DNA of 64,000 nt from Hasllibacter sp. MH4015 (GTDB lineage Bacteria; Pseudomonadota; Alphaproteobacteria; Rhodobacterales; Rhodobacteraceae): positions 2,849,875-2,913,874 of the forward strand of contig NZ_JAHTBK010000001.1 in assembly GCF_020177575.1 (NCBI RefSeq), read 5' to 3'. Shown piece by piece: positions 17,575 through 26,353 of the stretch. The notes under the pieces were generated by a model, which did not search any database, was not told where the DNA came from, and saw nothing but the letters and a program-made list of their open reading frames with translations. The position numbers and the translations under genes were made by a program. Each line of letters starts with the position of its first letter. Positions within the stretch are counted from its first letter, which is position 1.

Positions 17575-17611
17575 TCGCGGCCCTCCCGGCGATCGTTGAC
17601 CGTGACCCGCT

Positions 17612-18397
17612 TCACCGCAAACGCCCCTTGATCGCAAGCAGATCGGCCCACGCCTCCCGCTTCGCCGCCGGGTTTCGCAGAAGGTAAGCAGGGTGGAACA
17701 TCGGCATGGCGGGCTTGCCCAGCACATCCTCCCAGTTCCCCCGCATCCGCGTGATCCCGCGCCTGCCCAGAAGGCCCGCGCAGGCGTGATTGCCCATCAG
17801 CACGACCACATCCGGCTCTGCCAGCTCAATATGCCGCCGCGTGAACGGCCCCATCATCGCCAGCTCCTCCGGCTTGGGGTCGCGGTTCTGCGGCGGACGC
17901 CACGGCAGCATGTTGGTGATGTAGAGGCCCCCATCCCCGTCCACGTTCCGGTCAAGCCCGATCGCCGCGAACATCTTGTCGAGCAATTGGCCCGCGCGGC
18001 CCACGAACGGCTTGCCCTGCTGATCCTCGTCCCGGCCCGGCGCCTCCCCCACGACCATCACGCGGGCGCTGGGATGCCCGTCGCTGAACACGAAGTTCCG
18101 CGCCCCGCGCTTCAGGTCGCAATGCTCGAACCCCTCCATCGCGGCGCGCAACGTCTCCAGTGATCCGGCGCTTTCGGCCAGTTGGCGGGCGATCGTCACC
18201 TTGTCCACCTCTGGCGTGGCGGGTGTGACAGGGGCGGACACGGTGACAGGCGCGGGCGCCGGTTTTGTCACCGGCACCGGCGCAGGCAAATCGAAACGGT
18301 CGACCGGCAGGTCCAGGATCGCCTCGTCAGCGCCCAGTTCCACTTGCCAGTCGAGCGCCGCCAGGGCGTCCCAATATCCCAGTGAGTCTTCCATCAT
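17612..18397 (-). CDS. Uracil-DNA glycosylase, family 4 type, with most Fe-S ligands missing
   Basis: The enzyme would excise uracil from DNA. The 261-residue product has an N-terminal proline/valine-rich linker, then the glycosylase fold with motif A GEAPGRDEDQQGKPFVGRAG near residues 127-146 and motif B MFHPAYLLRNP near 229-239. Family 4 enzymes such as Thermotoga UDG carry four cysteines for a 4Fe-4S cluster. Aligned by eye, only one remains here (EHCDLK). The others appear as F, W (MLPWRPPQNR) and M (AMMGPF). Upstream frame extension is ignored in favour of MMEDSLGYWDAL. Confidence 0.85.
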   Translation of the reverse strand: MMEDSLGYWDALAALDWQVELGADEAILDLPVDRFDLPAPVPVTKPAPAPVTVSAPVTPATPEVDKVTIARQLAESAGSLETLRAAMEGFEHCDLKRGARNFVFSDGHPSARVMVVGEAPGRDEDQQGKPFVGRAGQLLDKMFAAIGLDRNVDGDGGLYITNMLPWRPPQNRDPKPEELAMMGPFTRRHIELAEPDVVVLMGNHACAGLLGRRGITRMRGNWEDVLGKPAMPMFHPAYLLRNPAAKREAWADLLAIKGRLR

Positions 18398-18540
18398 CGT
18401 CAAGCTAGGCGGGATTGCCCGGGGCCGAAAGGCCCCGCATATGCCAAAGGGCGCGGCGTGCGGATCACACTGGGCCGCCGGGTCCCTTCTAAAACCAGCT
18501 TTGCCTTGCCCGCGTGACGCCGCCCTGCCACGCAAGCAGA

Positions 18541-18999
18541 ATGCAAACCGCCCGTGTCCTGACCGTTTCCGCCACCTATTCGCGCGACCCCGGCACCGTG
18601 TTCGCCGAAGCGATCGACTTTGACGCGATGGTTGATGCCACCAAGGGCCTTGCGACCTACAAAGGCCTGCCCGCTGGCAGCTTCGAGGAGGGCAAGACCT
18701 ACGAGACCTATGTGACGGTCTGGGGTTGGATGCATAACCCGCATTACCGCATCCATGTGGAGCGGCTGGATCACGATGCGCGCCTGGTGCAAAGCCGCGA
18801 ACAGGGGCGCGCGATCCGGCAATGGGACCACACGCTGACGGTGGAGGATCACCCGACCGGCAGCATCTGGACCGACCGGATCGTGATAGATAGCGGGCTT
18901 CTGACCGGCTACATGGTCCGCGTCGGGCGCTACCTCTACCAATATCGGCACCGCAATCGTGATGCCGTGGCGATCACGGCCAGCATCACGCGCCCCTGA
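18541..18999 (+). CDS. SRPBCC (START-like) family protein
   Basis: The 152-residue protein begins MQTARVLTVSATYSRDPGTV. It has the alternating strand pattern of the SRPBCC fold: TYETYVTVWGWMHNPHYRIHVERLD, then VQSREQGRAIRQWDHTLTVEDHPTG and a final long helix (GYMVRVGRYLYQYRHRNR). Such proteins bind hydrophobic ligands in a deep cavity, and no ligand can be named. It is divergent from the UDG gene and upstream of pyrB, with 55 bp to the next start. Confidence 0.75.
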   Translation: MQTARVLTVSATYSRDPGTVFAEAIDFDAMVDATKGLATYKGLPAGSFEEGKTYETYVTVWGWMHNPHYRIHVERLDHDARLVQSREQGRAIRQWDHTLTVEDHPTGSIWTDRIVIDSGLLTGYMVRVGRYLYQYRHRNRDAVAITASITRP

Positions 19000-19054
19000 C
19001 CTTGCCGCGCGCCCGTCCCCGCCCCTATAACCGCCCAAATCGCGGGAGGGTTTG

Positions 19055-19999
19055 ATGGCATTCGACAAAGCGCATCTTCTGGGGATCGAGGAGCTGTCCC
19101 CGGTTGAGATCACCGCCCTTCTGGACCGCGCCGATATCCATGCCGAGGCCGAGCGCGGAAGCCGCGACCATGGCAGCCCGCTCAAGGGCCTGACACTCAT
19201 CAACATGTTCTTCGAGAATTCGACCCGCACCCAGGCGAGTTTCGAGATCGCGGGCAAACGCCTTGGCGCGGACGTGATGAACATGGCGATGCAGACGTCT
19301 TCGGTGAAGAAGGGGGAATCGCTGATCGACACGGCGCTGACGCTCAACGCCATGCACCCGGACCTTCTGGTGGTCCGCCACCCCCATTCCGGCGCGGTCA
19401 AGTTGTTGGCCGACAAGGTGAATTGCGCGGTCCTGAATGCCGGCGACGGGCGGCACGAACACCCCACGCAGGCGCTTCTGGACGCGCTCACGATCCGCCG
19501 CGCCAAGGGGCGGCTCCACCGGCTCAACATCGCGATCTGTGGCGACATCGCCCATTCCCGCGTCGCGCGGTCGAACATTCACCTTCTGGGCAAAATGGAA
19601 AACCGTATTCGCCTGATCGGCCCGCCGACACTGATGCCCTCGGGCGTTGCGGATTGGGGCGTGGAGGTGTTCGAGGATATGGAGGAGGGCCTGCAAGGCT
19701 GCGACGTGGTCATGATGCTGCGCCTGCAACGCGAACGCATGGACGGCGCGTTCATCCCGTCGGAACGGGAATACTACCACCGCTTCGGGCTCGATGCCGC
19801 GAAGCTTTCCGCCGCCAAGGACGACGCGATCATCATGCATCCCGGCCCGATGAACCGCGGGGTGGAGATCGACGGCGTGCTGGCCGACGACATCAACCGG
19901 TCCGTCATTCAGGAACAGGTGGAGATGGGCGTCGCGGTGCGCATGGCCGCGATGGAGCTTCTGGCGGAGAACCTGCGGGAAAGGCGTGCGGCGGCGTGA
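19055..19999 (+). CDS. pyrB: Aspartate carbamoyltransferase catalytic subunit
   Basis: PyrB condenses carbamoyl phosphate with aspartate in pyrimidine synthesis. The 314-residue product carries the carbamoyl-phosphate signature [19 protein letters not shown] near residues 48-66, then [12 protein letters not shown] with the catalytic lysine loop, LVVRHPHSG, and the aspartate-loop [10 protein letters not shown] near residues 220-230. GGGAGGG lies 6 nt before the ATG. A TTG one codon upstream is not the start. A pyrI regulatory gene is absent. The dihydroorotase-like gene downstream may instead provide a structural partner. Confidence 0.97.
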   Translation: MAFDKAHLLGIEELSPVEITALLDRADIHAEAERGSRDHGSPLKGLTLINMFFENSTRTQASFEIAGKRLGADVMNMAMQTSSVKKGESLIDTALTLNAMHPDLLVVRHPHSGAVKLLADKVNCAVLNAGDGRHEHPTQALLDALTIRRAKGRLHRLNIAICGDIAHSRVARSNIHLLGKMENRIRLIGPPTLMPSGVADWGVEVFEDMEEGLQGCDVVMMLRLQRERMDGAFIPSEREYYHRFGLDAAKLSAAKDDAIIMHPGPMNRGVEIDGVLADDINRSVIQEQVEMGVAVRMAAMELLAENLRERRAAA

Positions 20000-20065
20000 A
20001 GGAACCGTTTTGAAGTCTGAAAACTTGGTCCACAAAGCCATCGAAATGAAAGTTCACCTCAGCCC

Positions 20066-20578
20066 ATGACCCAACTCCACATCTTCGCCCTCAACGAACC
20101 CACCACAATCTCCCACACGGACCTCACCCGCCAGAAGGGGGAGGTTCCGGACCTGCCGCCACTCGCCCAATGGCTCGGGCTGGACGCGCTCGACACTGAT
20201 CGGATCGAGCTTTTCCCGGTCTCCGACCTCGGCGGCATGGCCCTTTCCGACTACATCCAACTGGCCTTCACGCCCGACCCCGCCATTCCGCTCGACACGC
20301 AATCGCGGCTCAATGCGCTGAGTGGGGCGGTGCTTCTGGTCCCCGACGCCGCCATGACCGGCACCCCGACGCCCTCGTCCCACGTCACCGAAATCGCGAC
20401 CATCCCGCTGGCGCAGGCCGATCATACCGCGCGCTTGCCCAAGGCGGATGCAACACCGACGGAGACGTCACCGCCTCCCGCCGCGCAGGACCGCGAGCGC
20501 ACGCCGCCGATCGCGCTCTACGCCTTCCTCGGGATGCTCGTCTTTGCCGTTCTCGTGTTGTTCATCGGGTGGTCCTGA
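20066..20578 (+). CDS. Tail-anchored protein of unknown function between pyrB and pyrC
   Basis: This 170-residue protein has a soluble N-terminal domain (MTQLHIFALNEPTTISHTDL, with a LPPLAQWLGLDALDTDRIELF stretch). A proline/threonine-rich linker follows at about residues 120-150, and one C-terminal membrane helix (IALYAFLGMLVFAVLVLFIGW) ends the protein. The topology suggests an inner-membrane tail anchor. I recognise no family. It lies 66 bp after pyrB and 48 bp before the dihydroorotase gene, so it is probably part of the pyrimidine/phospholipid operon. Confidence 0.7.
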   Translation: MTQLHIFALNEPTTISHTDLTRQKGEVPDLPPLAQWLGLDALDTDRIELFPVSDLGGMALSDYIQLAFTPDPAIPLDTQSRLNALSGAVLLVPDAAMTGTPTPSSHVTEIATIPLAQADHTARLPKADATPTETSPPPAAQDRERTPPIALYAFLGMLVFAVLVLFIGWS

Positions 20579-20626
20579 CCCACTGACCCCTTGATATTTC
20601 CGGGCGACCGAGACAGGGGTTGAGCC

Positions 20627-21898
20627 ATGACGAACACGCTTCTGCACAATGCGCGCTTGATCGACCCCGAAGCCGGGACCGAGGCGCTTGGCTGGGTCCG
20701 GATCGAAGGCGGCCTGATCGCGGAAGTGGGGGACGGTCCCCGTGCGGGCGGCGTGGATTGCGGGGGGGCCTGCCTTGCACCGGGCATCGTCGATGTGGGC
20801 GTCAAGGTGGGGGAGCCGGGCGAGCGCCACAAGGAAAGCTTCCGGACCGCAGGGCTGGCGGCGGCGGCGGGCGGTGTGACGACGATCATTACTCGGCCCG
20901 ATACGACCACCGCGATCGACACGCCGGAAGTCCTCGAATTCGCAATCCGCCGCGCGCGGGACGAGGCGCGGGTGAACGTGGCCCCCATGGCCGCCCTGAC
21001 CCGCGACCGTGCGGGGCGCGAAATGGTGGAGATCGGGTTTCTGCGCGATGCGGGCGCGGTGGCGTTTTCTGACGGCGATAACGTGTTGTCGAACGCCAAG
21101 GTCCTGTCCCGCTGCATGACCTATGCCCGTTCGCTTGACGCCCTGATCGTGGGCCATCCACAGGACCCGGTGTTGAGCGACGGGGCCGCCGTAACGTCCG
21201 GCAAATTCGCCGCGCTGAAGGGCCTGCCCGCCGTGTCACCAATGGCCGAGCGGATGGGGCTGGAACGGGACCTTGCGCTGGTGGAGATGACGGGCGTGTC
21301 CTACCACGCCGACCAGCTATCCACCGCCGTCGCCCTGCCCGCGCTGAAGCGCGCCAAGGCCGCCGGGCTGGACGTGTCGGCGGGCGTGTCGATCCATCAC
21401 CTGACGCTCAACGAATTCGACGTGAGCGATTACCGCACGTTCTTCAAGCTCAAGCCGCCGCTGCGCTCCGAAACCGACCGGCTGGAGATGATCGAGGCCG
21501 TGCGCGATGGCACGATCGACATCATCTGCTCCATGCACACGCCGCAGGACGAGGAAAGCAAACGCCTGCCGTTCGAGGCCGCGGCCAGCGGGGCCGTTGG
21601 GTTGGAGACGCTTCTTCCCGCGGCCTTGCGCCTCTACCACGCGGGCCAACTGAGCCTGCCGGAGTTGTTTCGCGCCATGTCCCTCAACCCCGCGCGGCGC
21701 TTCGGCCAGGGGTCGGGTCGCCTTGCCCAGGGTGCGCCTGCGGACCTCGTGCTGTTCGATCCCGATGCGCCCTTCATCCTGGACCGCGCGAAACTACAAT
21801 CGAAGTCGAAGAACACACCGTTCGACGAGGCGCGGATGCAGGGCCGGGTTTTGGGCACCTGGGTCGGCGGCGCGCGCATATTCGGCGGTGCATCGTGA
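20627..21898 (+). CDS. Dihydroorotase-like protein lacking key metal ligands (probable non-catalytic PyrC/PyrX type)
   Basis: This 423-residue amidohydrolase-fold protein aligns with dihydroorotase from end to end: GEPGERHKESFRTAGLAAAAGG, then THR-type and SIHHL segments, and FKLKPPLRSETDR. The metal-binding HxH after strand 1 is GVKV (IVDVGVKVGEPG, about residues 54-65), and the catalytic DHAPH is SMHTP (IICSMHTPQDEE near 302). Loss of both suggests it cannot hydrolyse dihydroorotate. It may instead assemble with PyrB, as described for Pseudomonas pseudo-dihydroorotase. Its stop overlaps the plsY start by 4 nt. Confidence 0.9.
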   Translation: MTNTLLHNARLIDPEAGTEALGWVRIEGGLIAEVGDGPRAGGVDCGGACLAPGIVDVGVKVGEPGERHKESFRTAGLAAAAGGVTTIITRPDTTTAIDTPEVLEFAIRRARDEARVNVAPMAALTRDRAGREMVEIGFLRDAGAVAFSDGDNVLSNAKVLSRCMTYARSLDALIVGHPQDPVLSDGAAVTSGKFAALKGLPAVSPMAERMGLERDLALVEMTGVSYHADQLSTAVALPALKRAKAAGLDVSAGVSIHHLTLNEFDVSDYRTFFKLKPPLRSETDRLEMIEAVRDGTIDIICSMHTPQDEESKRLPFEAAASGAVGLETLLPAALRLYHAGQLSLPELFRAMSLNPARRFGQGSGRLAQGAPADLVLFDPDAPFILDRAKLQSKSKNTPFDEARMQGRVLGTWVGGARIFGGAS

Positions 21899-22506
21899 TC
21901 CCGGTGATCGAAACCGCCGCGCCCCTTCTCGTGGCAACGGCGCTGTCGGCCTACGCGCTTGGGTCAGTGCCCTTTGGCCTTGTCATGGCGCGCCTGTTCG
22001 GCTTGGGCGACCTGCGGCAGGTGGGGTCCGGCAATATCGGGGCGACGAATGTCCTGCGCACCGGCAACAGGCTTGCGGCCTTCCTGACGCTTGTTCTGGA
22101 TGCCGGGAAAGGTGCGATTGCCGTTCTGGTTGCGCGCTGGCTGCTGGCCGAAGATGCCGCGCAGATTGCCGGGGTCGCGGCGTTTCTGGGCCATTGCTAC
22201 CCCATCTATCTGAGGTTCCGGGGCGGCAAGGGTGTGGCGACATTCCTCGGGACGCTTCTGGCATTGGCTTGGCCCGTGGGCATGGCGGCCTGCGCGATTT
22301 GGGCCGTGACGGCGGGCCTGTTCCGCATCTCGTCCCTCGCGGCGCTGGTGGCGGCGATCCTGAGCCCGGTTGCGGCCATCGTTCTCGGCCGCCCCGAGAC
22401 CGCGATCTTCTGCATCGCGCTCGCGATCGTCATCCTCGCGCGCCACCGTACCAACATCGCACGGCTGATGCAGGGCGATGAGCCGCGGATCGGCAAGAAG
22501 AGCTGA
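21895..22506 (+). CDS. plsY: Acyl-phosphate:glycerol-3-phosphate acyltransferase PlsY
   Basis: PlsY makes lysophosphatidic acid from acyl-phosphate and glycerol-3-phosphate in the inner membrane. The 203-residue product has the three cytoplasmic motifs: GSGNIGATNVLRTGN near residues 43-57, GHCYPIYLRFRGGKGVATFLGT near 99-120, and the C-terminal RHRTNIARLMQGDEPRIGKK. Five or so membrane helices alternate with them. It starts at GTG 21,895, overlapping the upstream stop (GTGA). Confidence 0.95.
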   Translation: MIPVIETAAPLLVATALSAYALGSVPFGLVMARLFGLGDLRQVGSGNIGATNVLRTGNRLAAFLTLVLDAGKGAIAVLVARWLLAEDAAQIAGVAAFLGHCYPIYLRFRGGKGVATFLGTLLALAWPVGMAACAIWAVTAGLFRISSLAALVAAILSPVAAIVLGRPETAIFCIALAIVILARHRTNIARLMQGDEPRIGKKS

Positions 22507-22581
22507 TAATCTCGGCAAAGAGCCAAAGTTCTGCCGCGTTCACCTGATGAAACTGGGGGCCGATTTGAACAAGGGTTCGCA

Positions 22582-23067
22582 ATGCCCCCGGGTCAGGCGC
22601 TGACGCGCAACATCTCTTTCATGTTCACCAGTCGCGGGCGCACCGGGCGGGCGGAGTTCTGGTGGTTCGCGGCGGCCATTGCGCTGGGATTTGCATGCTG
22701 CGTTAGGATGCCGCTCTGGATGGAAGACTATGCCGATGCCTTTCCGCAGGATTACCTGATCCTGCGCGTCGTGGCCGCGGGCGTGTTGAGTATCGCTCTT
22801 CTGACCGCGTGTTGCCGCCGCCTCCATGACAGCGGGCATCGCACCGGATGGATCCTGCTGGTGCTGGTGCCGGTTATCGGCTGGCTGGCGCTTGTGGCGC
22901 TTTTGCTGATGCGGGGGACCCATGGGCCCAATCAGCACGGGGACGATCCCGCCCCCTGGCGAGGTGTGCCGCGCGGCGATCACCCGGCGCTGGAGGAGGC
23001 CGCCGATGCGGAGCGCAGGCGCGTCAGCGACGTGCAGCGGTATTACCGCGAAATGGTGCGAAAATAG
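22582..23067 (+). CDS. DUF805 membrane protein, copy 1 of 3
   Basis: This 161-residue protein has the DUF805 pattern: RTGRAEFWWFAAAIALGF near residues 18-35, then LTACCRRLHDSGHRTGWILLVLVPVIGW with the invariant RRLHD, and a terminal LMRGTHGPNQHGDDP. It has four membrane segments and a cytoplasmic tail of about 50 residues. The function of DUF805 is unknown. Two further copies follow at 23,272 and 23,812. Confidence 0.85.
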   Translation: MPPGQALTRNISFMFTSRGRTGRAEFWWFAAAIALGFACCVRMPLWMEDYADAFPQDYLILRVVAAGVLSIALLTACCRRLHDSGHRTGWILLVLVPVIGWLALVALLLMRGTHGPNQHGDDPAPWRGVPRGDHPALEEAADAERRRVSDVQRYYREMVRK

Positions 23068-23271
23068 GCATCCGGGCGCGCCGTTCGTGCCGTGTTGCGC
23101 AAGGGGATCACACCAACCGGAGGGTTTCCTTACCCGCGCGTTAATTTCGTTGATTTCGCAAGGACCTCACGCAATTGTGTCGCCGAACGGAGGCACCGGG
23201 CGCCCTTTCGCGCCGTTTGACGTGCCGCCGTCGAAGCAAAGAGAAGACCGGACCCTGAAAGGACATTATCC

Positions 23272-23637
23272 ATGGATTTTATGACGGCTGTTAAGCATGT
23301 CTTTGCGAATTACGCCAACTTCTCCGGACGCGCGCGCCGCTCGGAATACTGGTGGTTCTACCTCTTCAACATCATCGTCAATGTCGTGGCGTCCGTCGTC
23401 GACGGGGCCATCGGAATGCCGATCGTGTCCATCGTCGCCTTCCTTGCCCTGATCGTACCCGGTATCGCCGTGGCCGTGCGCCGGATGCATGACGTGGGCC
23501 GGTCCGGCTGGTGGCTGCTGATCCTGTTCGTGCCGCTCGTCGGTATCATCCTCGTCATCTACTGGTTCGTCCAGCGTGGCACGGTTGGACCGAACGAATA
23601 CGGCGCTGATCCCTACGACGCGGCCCCCGCCGTCTGA
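23272..23637 (+). CDS. DUF805 membrane protein, copy 2 of 3
   Basis: The 121-residue minimal DUF805 protein has FSGRARRSEYWWFYLFNIIVN near residues 14-34, VAVRRMHDVGRSGWWLLILFVPLVG near 64-88, and RGTVGPNEYGADPY at the C-terminus, with no long tail. AAAGGA precedes the ATG by 9 nt. A strong terminator at 23,666 ends its transcript, and about 200 bp of apparently non-coding sequence precedes it, so it may have its own promoter. Confidence 0.88.
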   Translation: MDFMTAVKHVFANYANFSGRARRSEYWWFYLFNIIVNVVASVVDGAIGMPIVSIVAFLALIVPGIAVAVRRMHDVGRSGWWLLILFVPLVGIILVIYWFVQRGTVGPNEYGADPYDAAPAV

Positions 23638-23665
23638 GCCATCGCCGACAGCACGACACCTTGAA

Positions 23666-23696
23666 CGACCCGCCCCAAACGGCGGGTCGTTTTTCT
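23666..23696 (+). terminator. Rho-independent terminator after DUF805 copy 2
   Basis: CGACCCGCC at 23,666-23,674 pairs perfectly with GGCGGGTCG at 23,681-23,689 around a 6-nt loop and is followed by TTTTTCTTT. It lies 29 bp after the copy 2 stop. Confidence 0.9.
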
Positions 23697-23811
23697 TTGG
23701 GTCGAAAAACCCCAAAGATTGGCCCGCTCTTGCCCCACGAAGGGCACAATTCGGAACGACCGTGTCCCGGACGCTGATCATTCAGCACTGCTAGTCACGG
23801 GGTTTGACGTC

Positions 23812-24393
23812 ATGGGTTTCGCACGGGCCGTTGGGCGGGGTTACGTCCACATGTTCAATGTCGGCGGTCGCGCGCGCCGCTCGGAATACTGGTGGTTCTT
23901 CGTCTGGCAATTGCTGGCCGGTGCCGCGATCGGTGCAGCCTTCGGATTCTACGCGGCAACCAATCCCGAACAGGTCCAGTCCTGGATCCGGCAGATCGAG
24001 CTCAGCGGTTCCGTCCCCGGGGAACTCTGGACCTATTGGGCCTATTACATGGCCGCCAATTTCATCTTGTTCTGGGTTCCGGGCATGACGGTTCTGGTCC
24101 GTCGCCTGCACGACACCGACCGGTCGGGCTTTTGGTACTTCATCTCGCTTGTGCCGTTCATCGGCTTCATCTGGCTGATTGTCCTGCTGTGCCTGCCGGG
24201 GACCCACGGCAACAACCGGTTCGGGCCCGACAGCGCACCGGATCGCAAAGTTCCGCCGCCCGCGCATCCCGCCTTCGCCGCTGAATTGCAGGGCGAGGAG
24301 CGTGACCGCGCGGAGATCGCCCGCCGGGCCGCCGCGCGCGATTACTACAAGCGCCGCGTGCTTCCGTCGATCCACGGCGCCGAGGGCACCTGA
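23812..24393 (+). CDS. DUF805 membrane protein, copy 3 of 3
   Basis: This 193-residue DUF805 protein starts MGFARAVGRGYVHMFNVGGR and continues ARRSEYWWFFVWQLLAG. The RRLHDTDRSGFWYFISLVPFIG motif is near residues 100-121, then CLPGTHGNNRFGPD. It differs from the others by an insertion between the first two helices (NPEQVQSWIRQIELSGSVPGE). Its charged helical tail resembles that of copy 1. The frame is open upstream to 23,719 across the terminator, but ATG 23,812 is the likely start. Confidence 0.87.
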   Translation: MGFARAVGRGYVHMFNVGGRARRSEYWWFFVWQLLAGAAIGAAFGFYAATNPEQVQSWIRQIELSGSVPGELWTYWAYYMAANFILFWVPGMTVLVRRLHDTDRSGFWYFISLVPFIGFIWLIVLLCLPGTHGNNRFGPDSAPDRKVPPPAHPAFAAELQGEERDRAEIARRAAARDYYKRRVLPSIHGAEGT

Positions 24394-24406
24394 GACCGGC
24401 GATCCT

Positions 24407-25777
24407 TCAGTAGGAGTATTCCGCGTAAATCCGGCTCAGATCACCGGCCCATTCGCCGCTGTATTTCTCCAGCAATTCGTCGGCGGGGACCTGGCCCGTC
24501 TCCACTGAATCCCGCAAGGCGTTGAGGAAATGGGTCTCATCCGGGACCAATCCCCCGGCCCCGGGCATGGCGCGGGCCGCAAGCCCGGCCTCGGAAATCG
24601 CCAGAACCTCGCGCGCAAGGTCGATCATCTTGTACTTGCCGGCAACCGCATCCAGCCCCCGGACCGAGGCCTGCACTCGCATCTCGTCGCGCGTTTCGGC
24701 ATCGAAGCCGCGGCACAGGTCCCACGCCGCGTCCAACGCCCCCTGATTGTAGGTCAACCCGACCCAGAAAGCGGGCAATGCGCAAAGCCGCCGCCACGGG
24801 CCGCCATCGGCGCCGCGCATCTCGATGAACTTCTTCACGCGCGCCTCGGGGAAGAGGGTCGTCAGGTGATCCGCCCAATCCGACAGCGTCGGCTTCTCGC
24901 CGGGCAGGGCGGGCAATACCCCCTTCAGGAAATCGCGAAACGATTGGCCAAGCGCGTTGTGGTACGTGCCATCGCGGTAGACGAAATACATCGGCACATC
25001 GAGGGCGTATTGCACCCAGGCCTCGAACCCGAAGCCGTCGTCGAACACGAACGGCACCGTGCCTGTGCGGTCCGGATCGAGGTCGCGCCATACCCGGCTG
25101 CGCCAGGATTTGTGGCCGTTGGGTGCGCCGTCGATGAACGGGGAATTGGCAAAAAGCGCCGTGGCCACGGGTTGCAACGCAATCGCCACGCGCATCTTCT
25201 GGACCATATCGGCCTCGGACGCGAAATCGAGGTTGACCTGAACCGTGCAGGTCCGCCGCATCATGGTTCGGCCCATCGTACCGACCTTCTGCATATAGGC
25301 ATCCATGAGCTTGTAGCGGCCCTTGGGCATCAGCGGCATGTCTTCGTGTTTCCAGATCGGGGCGGCGCCCAGACCGATGAAATCGACACCGATGATGTCG
25401 GCCACCTCGCGCACTTGCCGCAGATGCTCGTTCACCTCGTCACAGGTCTGGTGGATCGTCTCCAGCGGTGCGCCGCTCAGCTCGAGCTGACCACCGGGTT
25501 CGAGGGAGACATTGGCGCCGTCCTTCTCCAGCCCGATGATGTTGCCGCCTTCCATGACGGGCGACCAATTGAACCGGTCGCGCAGGCCCTCCAGCACCGC
25601 CTTCACGGATCGCGCGCCCTCGTAGGGGATGGGTTGCAACGTATCGCGGCAGAAGCCGAATTTCTCGTGCTCGGTCCCGATGCGCCAATCGGCCTTCGGT
25701 TTGCAGCCATCGGCAAGGTATTGCGCCAGTTGATCGTGGTGTTCGATCGGGCCGCCGCCGGATTGGGGGATGGACAT
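24407..25777 (-). CDS. gshA: Glutamate-cysteine ligase (alphaproteobacterial/plant type)
   Basis: The enzyme makes gamma-glutamylcysteine, the first step to glutathione. The 456-residue protein shows the plant/alphaproteobacterial GCL features: RIGTEHEKFGF near residues 32-42, ISLEPGGQLELSGAPLETIHQT-type segment (VSLEPGGQLELSG near 90), GRYKLMDAYMQKVGTMGR, and MMRRTCTVQVNLDF near 170-183. Length is normal for this group. It is the last gene of a minus-strand run beginning with rsmE, 51 bp after an unknown membrane protein gene. Confidence 0.94.
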   Translation of the reverse strand: MSIPQSGGGPIEHHDQLAQYLADGCKPKADWRIGTEHEKFGFCRDTLQPIPYEGARSVKAVLEGLRDRFNWSPVMEGGNIIGLEKDGANVSLEPGGQLELSGAPLETIHQTCDEVNEHLRQVREVADIIGVDFIGLGAAPIWKHEDMPLMPKGRYKLMDAYMQKVGTMGRTMMRRTCTVQVNLDFASEADMVQKMRVAIALQPVATALFANSPFIDGAPNGHKSWRSRVWRDLDPDRTGTVPFVFDDGFGFEAWVQYALDVPMYFVYRDGTYHNALGQSFRDFLKGVLPALPGEKPTLSDWADHLTTLFPEARVKKFIEMRGADGGPWRRLCALPAFWVGLTYNQGALDAAWDLCRGFDAETRDEMRVQASVRGLDAVAGKYKMIDLAREVLAISEAGLAARAMPGAGGLVPDETHFLNALRDSVETGQVPADELLEKYSGEWAGDLSRIYAEYSY

Positions 25778-25828
25778 CTTGGCTTTCCTTCGCCGGTCGC
25801 GTTCGGCCTAAGGCGTGGCCTCTGGGCC

Positions 25829-26353
25829 TCAGGGTGTCAAGGCCAGCGGATGATCGCGGACCCAAAGCCGCTGCGACCCCTTTGTGCGGCTTTGCACAGC
25901 CTGGATCAGCCTGTCGATATTGACGCCCGGCAAGGCCGAGAATGCGTCGAAAAGCGCGTCCGCCCCTGCGGCATCGACCGGGATCACCAGAAGTTGCGAC
26001 GGATCGGCCAGAACCCAGGTCGTCTGATCGTTGCCATCCCGGCGGACCGACAGCACCTTGAGGTCGTCCAGCGCCATCGACCCGCCCGTCACCGGCCCCA
26101 TGTAGAGGATCCGCCCCTCATCCACCTTCACGACGCCTGGCCCATCGCTGCCAGTGAAGAAGCGCGCGCGGCGCAGGGCGGGGACGAGAATGATCGCCGC
26201 GATCGCGATCAGCACGTAACCGAAACCCGTCATCACCATGCCGCCGGGCCGCGTGGCGATCCACAGGCCGAGGGCGGCGACGATGCAGGCCGCGATCACC
26301 TCGCGCCAGCGGGACAGGGCGGCCATGGCCTCTGGTCGGAAAAACCCGCTCAT
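25829..26353 (-). CDS. Two-helix membrane protein of unknown function, between rsmE operon and gshA
   Basis: This 174-residue protein has two hydrophobic helices in its first 60 residues (VIAACIVAALGLWIATRPGG and MTGFGYVLIAIAAIILVPAL), followed by a soluble domain of about 115 residues beginning GVVKVDEGRILYMGPVTGG. The soluble part looks like a small beta barrel (PH-like or YcxB-like), which is a guess. Its ATG overlaps the stop of the preceding gene by 4 nt. I recognise no specific family. Confidence 0.75.
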   Translation of the reverse strand: MSGFFRPEAMAALSRWREVIAACIVAALGLWIATRPGGMVMTGFGYVLIAIAAIILVPALRRARFFTGSDGPGVVKVDEGRILYMGPVTGGSMALDDLKVLSVRRDGNDQTTWVLADPSQLLVIPVDAAGADALFDAFSALPGVNIDRLIQAVQSRTKGSQRLWVRDHPLALTP

